Assembly (NCBI GenBank): GCA_964473285.1
Contig: CAYYOI010000003.1
Coordinates: forward strand, 1-60,343
Origin: JBNJGT01 sp964473285
GTDB taxonomy: Archaea; Nanobdellota; Nanobdellia; Woesearchaeales; JACJVW01
Reading direction: 5' to 3'
Length of the DNA: 60,343 nt
This document shows, in pieces, positions 33,530 to 41,874 of this stretch. The translations under genes were made by a program, and so were the position numbers. The notes beneath the pieces are model-generated. The model was not told the origin of the DNA and searched no databases. It was given only the letters and a program-made list of their open reading frames with translations. How positions within the stretch are numbered: the stretch's first letter is position 1; the number at the start of each line of letters is the position of its first letter.

Positions 33530-34797
33530 TTTTCCAGATAAATCTTCCCGAAATTCAATGCAGTATTTGTGATTGCAGGAATCTTTCTCAACCCGCAGGT
33601 CTTTATTATTCTTTTGATTCTGTCAACCTTTCTTGTGAGATAAAACTCTTTGTAGGCTTGTTCTTGCCATTTTTCCAGATCAAGGTCACTTATGATGTTT
33701 GATGAATATTCATATTTCTCCCATCTTTCTTTTTTATCATGTAATTTGTACAGTTCTGAACCAGGGAAGGGAGTTGCGATATAGAACATGGCAAAGTCCA
33801 GGGGCAATTCTTTAGAAAAGTTTAAAGTTGCCCTTAGTGTTTTTTCTGTTTCTCCTGGAAGACCTAATATGAAATGGCCTAGTATCAAAATTCCTGCGTT
33901 ACGTATTACTCTTACTGATTTTCTTATTTGTTTGAGATTTGTTCCCTTTTTCGCCATATCCAATATATCCTGGTTGCCTGATTCAATACCTAAACTGATA
34001 AGCCAGAATCCTGCAGATTTCATCACTCTTGCCGTCTTTTCATCGATTGTGTCAACACGACTATTAGCGCAAAAACCCATATTAATCTTCCCTTCAATTA
34101 TCTTTTGACATAGCTCTCTGGTCCATTTCTTATCCATGGTGAATGTATCTGACATGAAAATGATGTTATTTATCCCTAAACTCTTGATATACTTGATTTC
34201 CTTTATTACTGAATCTACAGTCCTTTTCTGTATTATTGGAGAGAAATACCTGGCGGTACAAAAGGTGCATTCGAATGGGCAGCCGATTGATGCCTGAAGA
34301 AGGAGAAAGGGTTCTCTTTTCAGGGGTAAGATATATTCTTTTGTATTTATCATGTCCCAGGCAGGTAGGGGAAGATCTTCAAGAGATGGCTTCTTTTTGT
34401 TTATAATGCTATAGGCATATTCAAGTGGGTCCTTTATATGAATAAAATGTTCATGCCTGAAAAAAGAGGCATGTATACCGAATACTACTATTTTTGTCTT
34501 ATTTTTCTTTTGCAGTTTTTCTGCAAAAGCCATATCTTTTTCGTAGGTGGGTGTTGTAGTATTAACGAATACAATAGAGGGCTTGTCATGTGGGTATCTT
34601 TCTAATATTTCCTTTTCTGTCAATGATTTCAGGGTGCCATCCAAAATTCTTATTTTGTAATTGTCTCGTAAGATGGATGCGATATATGCAAGGGTGAGGG
34701 GGGGATAATTTGTCTGATAGAAATCAGATTTTTGCTGACATCTTCCCTCTTTGAAAAGTGATTCAGAAGGTGGATTAAGGCACCAGACAGTTTCCAT
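33517..34797 (-). CDS. B12-binding-domain radical SAM protein with shortened N-domain
   Basis: The 426-residue protein has C-L-N-P-P, Y-P-P-L-T-L-A-Y-I and F-V-N-T-T-T-P-T, then V-V-F-G-I-H-A. After that the usual R-G-E-G-E segment is missing, so the B12-like domain looks truncated. The core has C-P-F-E-C-T-F-C (Cys173, Cys177, Cys180) and S-L-G-I-E-S-G-N; the C-terminus has Y-K-E-F-Y-L-T. The start at 34797 (ATG, 7 bases after the deacetylase stop) is preferred to the in-frame TTG at 34818, which overlaps the upstream gene. Confidence 0.84.
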   Translation of the reverse strand: METVWCLNPPSESLFKEGRCQQKSDFYQTNYPPLTLAYIASILRDNYKIRILDGTLKSLTEKEILERYPHDKPSIVFVNTTTPTYEKDMAFAEKLQKKNKTKIVVFGIHASFFRHEHFIHIKDPLEYAYSIINKKKPSLEDLPLPAWDMINTKEYILPLKREPFLLLQASIGCPFECTFCTARYFSPIIQKRTVDSVIKEIKYIKSLGINNIIFMSDTFTMDKKWTRELCQKIIEGKINMGFCANSRVDTIDEKTARVMKSAGFWLISLGIESGNQDILDMAKKGTNLKQIRKSVRVIRNAGILILGHFILGLPGETEKTLRATLNFSKELPLDFAMFYIATPFPGSELYKLHDKKERWEKYEYSSNIISDLDLEKWQEQAYKEFYLTRKVDRIKRIIKTCGLRKIPAITNTALNFGKIYLEKWRK

Positions 34798-34804
34798 TTT
34801 AAGA

Positions 34805-35491
34805 CTAGTATACGTCAAAAGACACTCCTGTTATTTTATTTTTAAGATTTTGGACGATTCTTAAATCTTTTGTTTCAGCAATCTTATCAATAATCAGTAG
34901 TTGTTTCCTGAGGATCCATGGGTGGAAGAGGAAAACACCTCCATCTTTTTTTTTCCATTCTTTCATTAGCTTATCAAAACTATATGACTTGACACAGATA
35001 CCATACCAGTCATTTGGTTTCACAATCGGTATCTGATGCAATATATTTGTTTCTTTTTTACCTCCCTCTTGTGATGATATATATTTAAAGCCGTGTTTAT
35101 ATGCAATCTTTTCAAGGTATTTGTTCGTAGATAGAAATGGAGGTCTGAATCCTATAGGATCTAAACCATGGTTTTTAAAGGAGATTGCAGCTTTCTGGAA
35201 CTCTTTCTCGGTATCTTTATTTGATAATCTTTCGTATAGAATATGGTCGTAGCCATGGCTTGCAATCTCATGCCCTTCTTTTTTACATCTGTCGACTATT
35301 TTTTTATGCCTGGCTAAGTTTTTTGCGCTGAAAAAAAAGGTGAATCTGTATCCATTATCTTTTGCAAAATTGAGAATCTCAGCTAGATATCTGTTTTGAA
35401 AGGCTAAGCGATGCAGGGCGAACAGGTCTTGCAATACTACTTTTGCTCCAAATTGTGACTCATACCGTATGAAGTCTTTGAATTCCCCCAT
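34805..35491 (-). CDS. Polysaccharide-deacetylase-like protein (CE4 fold)
   Basis: With the start at 35491 the protein has 228 residues. Motif 2 S-H-G-Y-D-H, motif 3 G-F-R-P-P-F and a late F-H-P-W are present, but motif 1 (the catalytic Asp pair) is not. In the frame just upstream lies Y-L-N-F-D-L, resembling Y-L-T-F-D-L of the other deacetylase. A start at 35545 would include it but overlaps the divergent ATG and runs through the promoter-like box. I keep 35491 because the box is 25 bp away, and flag the choice as open. First gene of an operon with two radical SAM genes. Confidence 0.68.
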   Translation of the reverse strand: MGEFKDFIRYESQFGAKVVLQDLFALHRLAFQNRYLAEILNFAKDNGYRFTFFFSAKNLARHKKIVDRCKKEGHEIASHGYDHILYERLSNKDTEKEFQKAAISFKNHGLDPIGFRPPFLSTNKYLEKIAYKHGFKYISSQEGGKKETNILHQIPIVKPNDWYGICVKSYSFDKLMKEWKKKDGGVFLFHPWILRKQLLIIDKIAETKDLRIVQNLKNKITGVSFDVY

Positions 35492-35510
35492 CTTATAAAT
35501 AAAAAGGTCA

Positions 35511-35523
35511 AAATTTAAATAAG
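35511..35523. promoter_or_regulatory. Shared bidirectional TATA-like box (genes at 35491 and 35544)
   Basis: AAATTTAAATAAG, near-palindromic, is centred about 26 bp from the minus ATG and 27 bp from the plus ATG. No Shine-Dalgarno site is visible on either side. Confidence 0.5.
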
Positions 35524-35543
35524 TTCTGTCTACCTTTGAGATC

Positions 35544-36965
35544 ATGGTAAATATCCTGTTTATCAATCCTGCCATAAGAGGAGATTACAATACCTTACAT
35601 CTGGGGATTGCATCTACCGCCTCTTATATAAATGAGAAAAGCAGTCATTCTGCACAGATTGCAGACCTTGCATTCCGGCGTCATGCATGGAGGAAGTATC
35701 TGAAGCAACGGCTTAAGGATATTGATGTGGTTGCAGTCTATCTTTCTACCCCTATGCTTCGTTATGCCAGACGTGTAATGAGATTTGTCAAGGCACAAGG
35801 CATTCCTGTCATAGCGGGAGGCCATCATGCAATCATCTGTCCGGATGAAACCGTAGAATATCCTGAGGTGGATTTCCTTGTTTTGGGAGAGGGTGAGGAG
35901 ACTACTTGTGAACTTCTAGATTCTTTTGGAGGAGAAGTGGAAGGTATTAAAGGATTATGGACAAAGAATGTGAAAAATCCACAACGAAAACCAATCTGTG
36001 ATCTAGATGAGCTTCCTCCAATTGACTGGGAGTTGTATAATGACCTTGACAAGCAATTGTATTTTTTTGAGTATCTGCCTTTGATAGGTAACAGGGGGTG
36101 CACATATGGATGTACTTTTTGTTCTGTCAATCCTCTCCGGGAGCGCCTGGCAGATGGCAAAAACAATCTGTATTATCGGGAAAAAAGTCCAGAGCTGGTT
36201 GTTTCTGAAGCAAAAATGCTTTGGGAAAAGTACGGTAATGCTATGAAGTTTATCCGTTTTACTGAACCTATATTTACGACAAATATTGAATGGGTACGTG
36301 AATTTGTTAAGGAATACAAAAAAGCAGGTCTGACAGGGAAACCTTTCTCTGTGTATTCGATGCCTAATGAGTTTGATGAAGAGCGTGCAAGGCTCCTCTC
36401 TGGAATTGGATGTAAAGTGGTACGTACAGGTATTGAATCTGCAGACTATTCTATTCGAAAGAATATATTTGAGAAGGATACTACAATGAAAGATATCAGG
36501 ACTGTTGTATCACTGTGTAAAAAGTATAGGATAGAGGTTCTTGCTTATTTTATATACGGTGCTCCTGGAGAGACAAAGAAAACACTTTCGAAAACTTTCA
36601 GGCTTATCAGGCACCTTGATGTGGAGCTACCAACAGTACTTATCTTTAAACCTCTTCCAGAGACAAAGATTCTAAAAAAGATTAAGGAGCAGGGTTGTGT
36701 TGTTGATGAGAAAAGAATGCGAAAGGTCGATAACTTCTATGATGTTGCTGTACTACGTTCAAAGAACCTTTCGGTATATTACGTGCAGATGTATCAGGCT
36801 ATCACTTATCTGTATGTTGGTGTGAGGAGGCTTTTTGGTGAGATAAGATATAGGGGTCTTGCATTTTTCTCTGAGGCTTTGCCTTTTCTTATGAAAGGGA
36901 TAAGGGCACGAATGCCTTTTGTTGTTGTTGTCAGGTCATATCTTTCCAGAAGGAGGGTGTCATGA
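35544..36965 (+). CDS. B12-binding-domain radical SAM protein
   Basis: The 473-residue protein has a well-formed N-domain: F-I-N-P-A-I, V-A-V-Y-L-S-T, I-A-G-G-H-H and V-L-G-E-G-E-E. The core has C-T-Y-G-C-T-F-C (Cys186, Cys190, Cys193) and R-T-G-I-E-S-A. The C-terminal extension (about 410-473) is longer and more hydrophobic or basic than in the others, and may sit on the membrane. It overlaps the next radical SAM gene by 4 bp, so the two are coupled. The substrate is unknown. Confidence 0.87.
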   Translation: MVNILFINPAIRGDYNTLHLGIASTASYINEKSSHSAQIADLAFRRHAWRKYLKQRLKDIDVVAVYLSTPMLRYARRVMRFVKAQGIPVIAGGHHAIICPDETVEYPEVDFLVLGEGEETTCELLDSFGGEVEGIKGLWTKNVKNPQRKPICDLDELPPIDWELYNDLDKQLYFFEYLPLIGNRGCTYGCTFCSVNPLRERLADGKNNLYYREKSPELVVSEAKMLWEKYGNAMKFIRFTEPIFTTNIEWVREFVKEYKKAGLTGKPFSVYSMPNEFDEERARLLSGIGCKVVRTGIESADYSIRKNIFEKDTTMKDIRTVVSLCKKYRIEVLAYFIYGAPGETKKTLSKTFRLIRHLDVELPTVLIFKPLPETKILKKIKEQGCVVDEKRMRKVDNFYDVAVLRSKNLSVYYVQMYQAITYLYVGVRRLFGEIRYRGLAFFSEALPFLMKGIRARMPFVVVVRSYLSRRRVS

Positions 36966-38170
36966 AAGTTCTTCTATTGGTTCCACCAGGTAATATGGTG
37001 AGGGATACCTTCTATGGCTGCTGGCATGAGCCAAAATTCATATCCTATAATTGGCCGCCTTTGCATTATTACCAATTGGCAGCCATCCTTTCAGGGTTTG
37101 ATGTCAAGGTGATTGATAGTTCCAAGGAAAAAAATGCGCTTCATTTAATAAGAGATTTTAATCCTGATTTTATTATTGTCAATACCAGCCTTGCAACGCT
37201 TTCAACTGATTTATCCTATATCGACTCTCTTGCATTGCAGACAAAGATAATATTTTATGGAGTTGATCCAACCCTTTATCCAGAAAAGTTCATGGACCAT
37301 GCTATTGTCATAAGGGGTGAACCGGAAGAGGTTCTCGGTAAGGTTATTGAAGGAAAAAGTCCTTCAGGTGTGTGTAAAAGAAAGATTTCGCAAAAGATAC
37401 TCATTGCAGATTATACCAAACTTCCTTTTCCTAAAAGAGGGGAATATAGATATTTCTCGCCACTTGCGAGGAGATTACCATTCACGACAATCAATGTAAG
37501 CAGGGGGTGTTTGCATAGATGCTCTTTTTGTTCAGTACCTAAGATCTATAATGGGAAGATTTATTATCGTCCAATTTCAACTGTTGAGATGGAACTTGAT
37601 TACCTTCATCGCTCAGGCTATAAAGAGCTAATGTTCAGGGATGCAGATTTATGTGCTGATAAGGAATATCTGTCTGAACTCTGCAAAGTAATGCAAAAAT
37701 ATAAATTTAGCTGGATATGCAATGCCAGGATTGATAGTGTTGATGATAGGCTTCTTCATGTCATGAAGCGGGCAGGATGTCATCTTATCAAGTTTGGTGT
37801 GGAAACCTATTCTGATAAGGCTCTTGGAAAGATTGGTAAAGGTATAACAACCAGACAGGTAAGAGAGGTTTTTTCCTCTTGTCATAAAATTGGTATTGAG
37901 CCATTTGCACATTTTATGCTTGGACTTACTGACAATGTGAAACAGGAAGTTGATGAGATTATTACTTTTGCGGATTCACTTAACTTGAAAACACTCTCTT
38001 TCGATATTCTTGATCATGATTCTTCATTGGAAAATCTTCATAATTATGCTTTCCGGAGTTTTTATTTGAGACCAAAGGTGATTCTGTCCCATTTATTAAG
38101 TGTGAGGACCCCTTCTGAATTCTATGTAAAATTCAGATCTACTATTGAACTGTGGAAACGTCTATTGTAG
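36962..38170 (+). CDS. B12-binding-domain radical SAM protein
   Basis: The 402-residue protein has V-P-P-G at the start, W-P-P-L-H-Y-Y, I-F-Y-G-V-D-P and I-R-G-E-P-E-E in the N-domain. The core has C-L-H-R-C-S-F-C (Cys183, Cys187, Cys190) and K-F-G-V-E-T. The C-terminus has F-R-S-F-Y-L-R-P. Shorter than the neighbours, mainly in the region after the core. Second gene of a two-gene operon; the ATG overlaps the upstream stop. Confidence 0.87.
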   Translation: MKVLLLVPPGNMVRDTFYGCWHEPKFISYNWPPLHYYQLAAILSGFDVKVIDSSKEKNALHLIRDFNPDFIIVNTSLATLSTDLSYIDSLALQTKIIFYGVDPTLYPEKFMDHAIVIRGEPEEVLGKVIEGKSPSGVCKRKISQKILIADYTKLPFPKRGEYRYFSPLARRLPFTTINVSRGCLHRCSFCSVPKIYNGKIYYRPISTVEMELDYLHRSGYKELMFRDADLCADKEYLSELCKVMQKYKFSWICNARIDSVDDRLLHVMKRAGCHLIKFGVETYSDKALGKIGKGITTRQVREVFSSCHKIGIEPFAHFMLGLTDNVKQEVDEIITFADSLNLKTLSFDILDHDSSLENLHNYAFRSFYLRPKVILSHLLSVRTPSEFYVKFRSTIELWKRLL

Positions 38171-38387
38171 TATGTGCATAGCATCTTTAAAACTCTCGAG
38201 GGATAACTGGAAGGAACTGTGTCCTCCGATGGAGTTGAGTTTGCTAAAGAAACCTTAAATTCGCTTAGGCGAATTAGCCCTCGCGACGCTCTTTGATAAT
38301 TATTATTTGATTGAGTTTTGACCTCAGGATGCTAGGTACACACTTTTTGCAAAAAACTATAAAAATGCATATATCTTACCTTTTGGA
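38171..38387. other. Intergenic region, 217 bp, with a hairpin and a TATA-like box
   Basis: Seven-base inverted arms AATTCGC/GCGAATT with a four-base loop lie at 38258-38275, followed by a short GC-rich TCGCGA palindrome and a T-rich stretch. It may be a terminator or a small RNA. AACTATAAAAATG (about 38355-38367) is the likely promoter of the gene at 38388. I see no tRNA features. The minus strand holds a short open frame of about 30 codons with no start. Confidence 0.4.
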
Positions 38388-39725
38388 ATGAATTGTCTTT
38401 TTTTACGGGTATCCCATAGTGTTAAGAGTAGACATCCCAGAACTGCAGATGCGCCACTTTCTATTGCTTATGCTCAGGAACTATTGGCTGAGCAAGGTCA
38501 CCTTTCTTATCTTCTTAACAGTGAAGTGGAATCCATTACACTCACTCGAATCAAAAGCTTTGTAAGGAGAGTAAGGCCTGAAATAATCTTTATCGAGGTA
38601 AAAAGCCAAGGTGCATATTATTCTTTGCGTATTGCTGAGCAGTTTTCTGACTGCTTCATTGTGATGATTGGAGGGCACCCTACGGTGGATCCGGAATTCT
38701 ATTTGTATGAAGGTTCTCCTGTAAATCTTTGTATCAGGGAGGAATTCGAATATACAGTAAGAGATGTTGTTATTGCCTTTGAAACCAATAGGACTTTCTC
38801 ATCTATAGATGGAATCAGCTATTACGACAAGAGCATTGTCCATACGAAAAGACGACAGCTTATAAAAGATCTGGAAAAGTTGCCTTTTACTGCACAACGA
38901 TTTAACATGAAAAAACCGTATTATTCATACTTCCCAATCAAAGGAGTGCGGAAAAAATGGGGTTTTTTGCTAAGTTCACGTGGCTGTCAATACAATTGCG
39001 CCTTTTGTTCCCCTTCTTCTCGTGTTTCTTATGGGCAAAAAATACGGCTTCGTTCTCCAGAGAATGTTGTGGATGAAATCGAATATCTTGTGGCTCATGG
39101 TGTCAATTCAATATATTTCGTGGATGATAACTTTCTTTGTATCCCCTCGCATGTTGAAGGGGTTTGTAAAGAGATGATCAGGCGTGATGTGAGAGTGAAT
39201 TGGGCAGCACAGGTGAGGGTTGATACAATCAATAAAAAACTTTTGAATTTGATGGAAAAAGCGGGTTGTAGTACTTTATGCGTGGGTGTGGAATCAGGTT
39301 CGGAGCGAATTCTTAAACTTTTGAATAAAGGTATTTCACGACAGGATTTATTTGATGGATTAAAGCTTATCAAAAAAACATCAATTACATTGGTAGCTTT
39401 CATTATGGTAGGAAATCCCACAGAATCTTATGAAGAGGTTCAAGAGACACTTTTTTTTTGCAAAGCTGTGAGACCTGACTTGATACAAGTACATTATTTT
39501 ACACCTTACCCGGGCACATCTTTTACCCAGCATGTATTAGGGGTTTCCCATTACGATTCATCTTGTAACCTGAGTGATATGAATGATCTGCAAGGATTAC
39601 AATCCTTCATCTATCGTTCATATTATCTGGATCCTGGTTTTATTGGTCGTTATCTTTTAAGAAGAAAAACGAATATTCTGGGTGATATTAACCTTATTGT
39701 TAAGGGGTTAGGGGTTTTGCGATGA
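38388..39725 (+). CDS. B12-binding-domain radical SAM protein
   Basis: The 445-residue protein has an N-domain with D-A-P-L-S-I-A-Y, I-F-I-E-V-K-S and M-I-G-G-H-P. The final G-E-G-E turn is replaced by I-R-E-E-F-E. The core has C-Q-Y-N-C-A-F-C (Cys200, Cys204, Cys207) and C-V-G-V-E-S-G-S; the C-terminus has Y-R-S-Y-Y-L-D-P. A TATA-like box lies 27 bp upstream. Its stop overlaps the ATG of the DegT aminotransferase gene, pointing to a shared pathway in which the radical SAM enzyme and the aminotransferase act on one sugar. Confidence 0.87.
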   Translation: MNCLFLRVSHSVKSRHPRTADAPLSIAYAQELLAEQGHLSYLLNSEVESITLTRIKSFVRRVRPEIIFIEVKSQGAYYSLRIAEQFSDCFIVMIGGHPTVDPEFYLYEGSPVNLCIREEFEYTVRDVVIAFETNRTFSSIDGISYYDKSIVHTKRRQLIKDLEKLPFTAQRFNMKKPYYSYFPIKGVRKKWGFLLSSRGCQYNCAFCSPSSRVSYGQKIRLRSPENVVDEIEYLVAHGVNSIYFVDDNFLCIPSHVEGVCKEMIRRDVRVNWAAQVRVDTINKKLLNLMEKAGCSTLCVGVESGSERILKLLNKGISRQDLFDGLKLIKKTSITLVAFIMVGNPTESYEEVQETLFFCKAVRPDLIQVHYFTPYPGTSFTQHVLGVSHYDSSCNLSDMNDLQGLQSFIYRSYYLDPGFIGRYLLRRKTNILGDINLIVKGLGVLR

Positions 39726-40858
39726 TTCCCAGGCAACGAATTTCTTTTTATAAAGGCTATCTAAAGGATGTTTTTACCTCTGAGAAATGGATTGGTTCTT
39801 TTGAGGAAGCGTTTGGAAATTATTTTGGAAGGGAAGCTGTTTTCATGTCTTCAGGAAGGATGGCTCTCTATCATATCCTCCAGGAATTGAATCTTCAAAA
39901 GAAAGATGAGGTGATTGTTCCTGCTTATACGTTTTATGCCGTTCCGGCAGTTGTTACACACTTTTGTAAACCTGTTTTTGTTGACATAGATCAGCGTTTC
40001 GGGTTGGATGTGTATAAACTTGAGGAGGCAATCACAAAGAATACTAAATGCATAATTGCCACTCATTTGTTTGGTATTCCTTGTGATATACGGGAAATCA
40101 TGCGTGTGGCAAAGAAGCATAATCTTACTGTCATTGAAGATTGTGCGCAGGCCCTTGGTGCTACGGTTGAAGATAATAAAGTGGGTACCTTTGGTGATTT
40201 TGCTTTCTTTAGTTTTTCAGAGACCAAGCTTATAAAAACCTTTGGTGGAAGTATGGTTCTTACTTCTAAAGAGAAAGCACAACGAATGCGTGAGAAATTG
40301 AGACGTCTTCCTCGGAAAAAAATTCTAAAAGATGTTCTTATTACCTCTATTTCAGCATTTTTTACGAGACCTGTTCCTTTTACCTTGTTTGTGTACCCTC
40401 TTCTTCTTTTTTTCTCTCTTTTTACTGATAGGGATGTTTTGTATGATTTGATGAGAGAGAAGCATATGTTTGGATCAATACACCTTTCACGGCCGCATGA
40501 AGGACAAGCAAAGATGGGTCTAAAACAATTGCGCCAGATTGATCAGGTGTTGGAAAGACATAAAGCGAGAATGCGTCCGTATGACAATCGCTTGGCTAAT
40601 CCTGACGTTCCTGGACAGACCTTTCAACAGGCGGTGATCCTCGTATCAGATAGGGATAATTTTGCGCGCAAGTTACTTTGGAAAGGGATTGATGTCCAGC
40701 GGGAAAGTTGTCATGCTATTCCCTATATGCCTATGTTCAAAGCGTATCGGGGGAATTTTCCGGTTGCTCTGGATGTATCACAGAAGATAATCCATTTGCC
40801 TGTTTATTTTGATTCTACCAAGAAAGAACTGGACTATATCTTTCGTAGATTGCCATAA
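39722..40858 (+). CDS. DegT/DnrJ/EryC1-family sugar aminotransferase
   Basis: This 378-residue PLP enzyme transfers an amino group from Glu or Gln to a keto-sugar, usually nucleotide-bound. It has S-S-G-R-M-A-L near 43, V-P-A-Y-T-F (66-71), V-I-E-D-C-A-Q-A-L-G with Asp140 to the pyridine nitrogen, and S-F-S-E-T-K with Lys169 as the likely Schiff-base Lys. After the Lys region a roughly 45-residue insertion contains a hydrophobic F-T-L-F-V-Y-P-L-L-L-F stretch, which may dip into the membrane. The gene at 45425 has a similar insertion. Coupled to the upstream radical SAM gene by an ATGA overlap. Confidence 0.9.
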   Translation: MIPRQRISFYKGYLKDVFTSEKWIGSFEEAFGNYFGREAVFMSSGRMALYHILQELNLQKKDEVIVPAYTFYAVPAVVTHFCKPVFVDIDQRFGLDVYKLEEAITKNTKCIIATHLFGIPCDIREIMRVAKKHNLTVIEDCAQALGATVEDNKVGTFGDFAFFSFSETKLIKTFGGSMVLTSKEKAQRMREKLRRLPRKKILKDVLITSISAFFTRPVPFTLFVYPLLLFFSLFTDRDVLYDLMREKHMFGSIHLSRPHEGQAKMGLKQLRQIDQVLERHKARMRPYDNRLANPDVPGQTFQQAVILVSDRDNFARKLLWKGIDVQRESCHAIPYMPMFKAYRGNFPVALDVSQKIIHLPVYFDSTKKELDYIFRRLP

Positions 40859-41874
40859 AGCTTGAGTTCGTTTACTATGGTTGGAAGGTTTCTTATATTC
40901 TCTCTTATTGAGAATCTTTTCATAGGTTCACTGTGGCAGTTCGAATAGCATCTGGAGCAATCCTTAAGTTCCTTCCGGATCTGTGTGAATCGATTTCCCA
41001 GCCATATATCGGAAAGCTTTTCTTTGTTTATGTTGCCGGCTACTTTCTCGCTTTCAAAGCATGGATAGACGTTTCCTTTATGATCAATCTCCATTGCAAG
41101 CTTTCCCCTTTGGCATACTGGTCTTTTTCCAGCAAGAAAGTCAGGATAATCTGAAAAGAATGGATCTTTTGGAAGCTTTGCTTTTTTGAATGATTTCTCT
41201 ATCCTACCAATCTCTTGTTTCAAGAGGGATCTATCTTTATTTGTAAAAAAAAGGTGTCTTTCCTGCATATGGTGGATATTAAGTGGATATACTTCCAGTA
41301 TTGGCATCAGGTGGACAGCATTTGCATTGAGTGTTCTGAAGAATCGTACGCTTTCTGGAATTAGGTGGATATTTTTTTTTGAAACTACAGTATTGATGAT
41401 TATATTTAGGTTTTCCTTTTTTGCATCTTTTATCGCTCTGATTGCTTTTTCAAAGGTTCCCTTTTTTCCTCTTAGTTCGTCATGTACCGAGGGGATGTGG
41501 CTATCCAAGGATACAGTCACCGAACGTAATCCTTGGTTTTTCAGGTTCCTTATGAGTGGTTGTTTCAGGTGTGTGCCGTTTGTTGTAAAGGAAATCTCAA
41601 GATTGTTTCTTTTGGCTCTCTCTATTATAAGTGGCAGATCTTTTCTGAGGGTAACTTCTCCTCCGCATAAGTGTATTAGTATGGATTCTTTGCATTGGTC
41701 TAAGACTCCTTTGATGGTTTCAAATGACATCTCTTCTGATTGGGTTCGCCAGATGTCACAGGATTTACATCGAAGATTGCAATTCCTTGTTATCTCAAGG
41801 AAAACAATGAGGGGAAATGATGCAGGCTTCCCCTTCTTAAGATTCAAATAAGTTTCAAGATATTTTTTAATCAT
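40834..41874 (-). CDS. Radical SAM protein with SPASM-like C-terminal domain
   Basis: The 346-residue protein has no B12 domain. The core begins E-I-T-R-N-C-N-L-R-C-K-S-C (Cys32, Cys36, Cys39), followed by L-C-G-G-E-V-T-L and S-F-T-T-N-G-T. The C-terminal part has C-Q-R-G, V-Y-P-C-F and C-S-R-C-Y-S-N-C, which bind auxiliary iron-sulfur clusters in SPASM or twitch proteins. Relatives oxidise alcohols (BtrN), modify peptides or cross-link residues. In an operon with a carbamoyltransferase, GT2, GT-C and DegT genes it more likely acts on a sugar. Last gene of the six-gene operon; ATGA overlap with the carbamoyltransferase. Confidence 0.88.
   Translation of the reverse strand: MIKKYLETYLNLKKGKPASFPLIVFLEITRNCNLRCKSCDIWRTQSEEMSFETIKGVLDQCKESILIHLCGGEVTLRKDLPLIIERAKRNNLEISFTTNGTHLKQPLIRNLKNQGLRSVTVSLDSHIPSVHDELRGKKGTFEKAIRAIKDAKKENLNIIINTVVSKKNIHLIPESVRFFRTLNANAVHLMPILEVYPLNIHHMQERHLFFTNKDRSLLKQEIGRIEKSFKKAKLPKDPFFSDYPDFLAGKRPVCQRGKLAMEIDHKGNVYPCFESEKVAGNINKEKLSDIWLGNRFTQIRKELKDCSRCYSNCHSEPMKRFSIRENIRNLPTIVNELKLYGNLRKI

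Noticed and set aside
38164..38290. Short minus-strand open frame with protein-like composition
   Set aside because: About 30 codons with an upstream stop and no start codon or ribosome site; noted only as part of the intergenic region.
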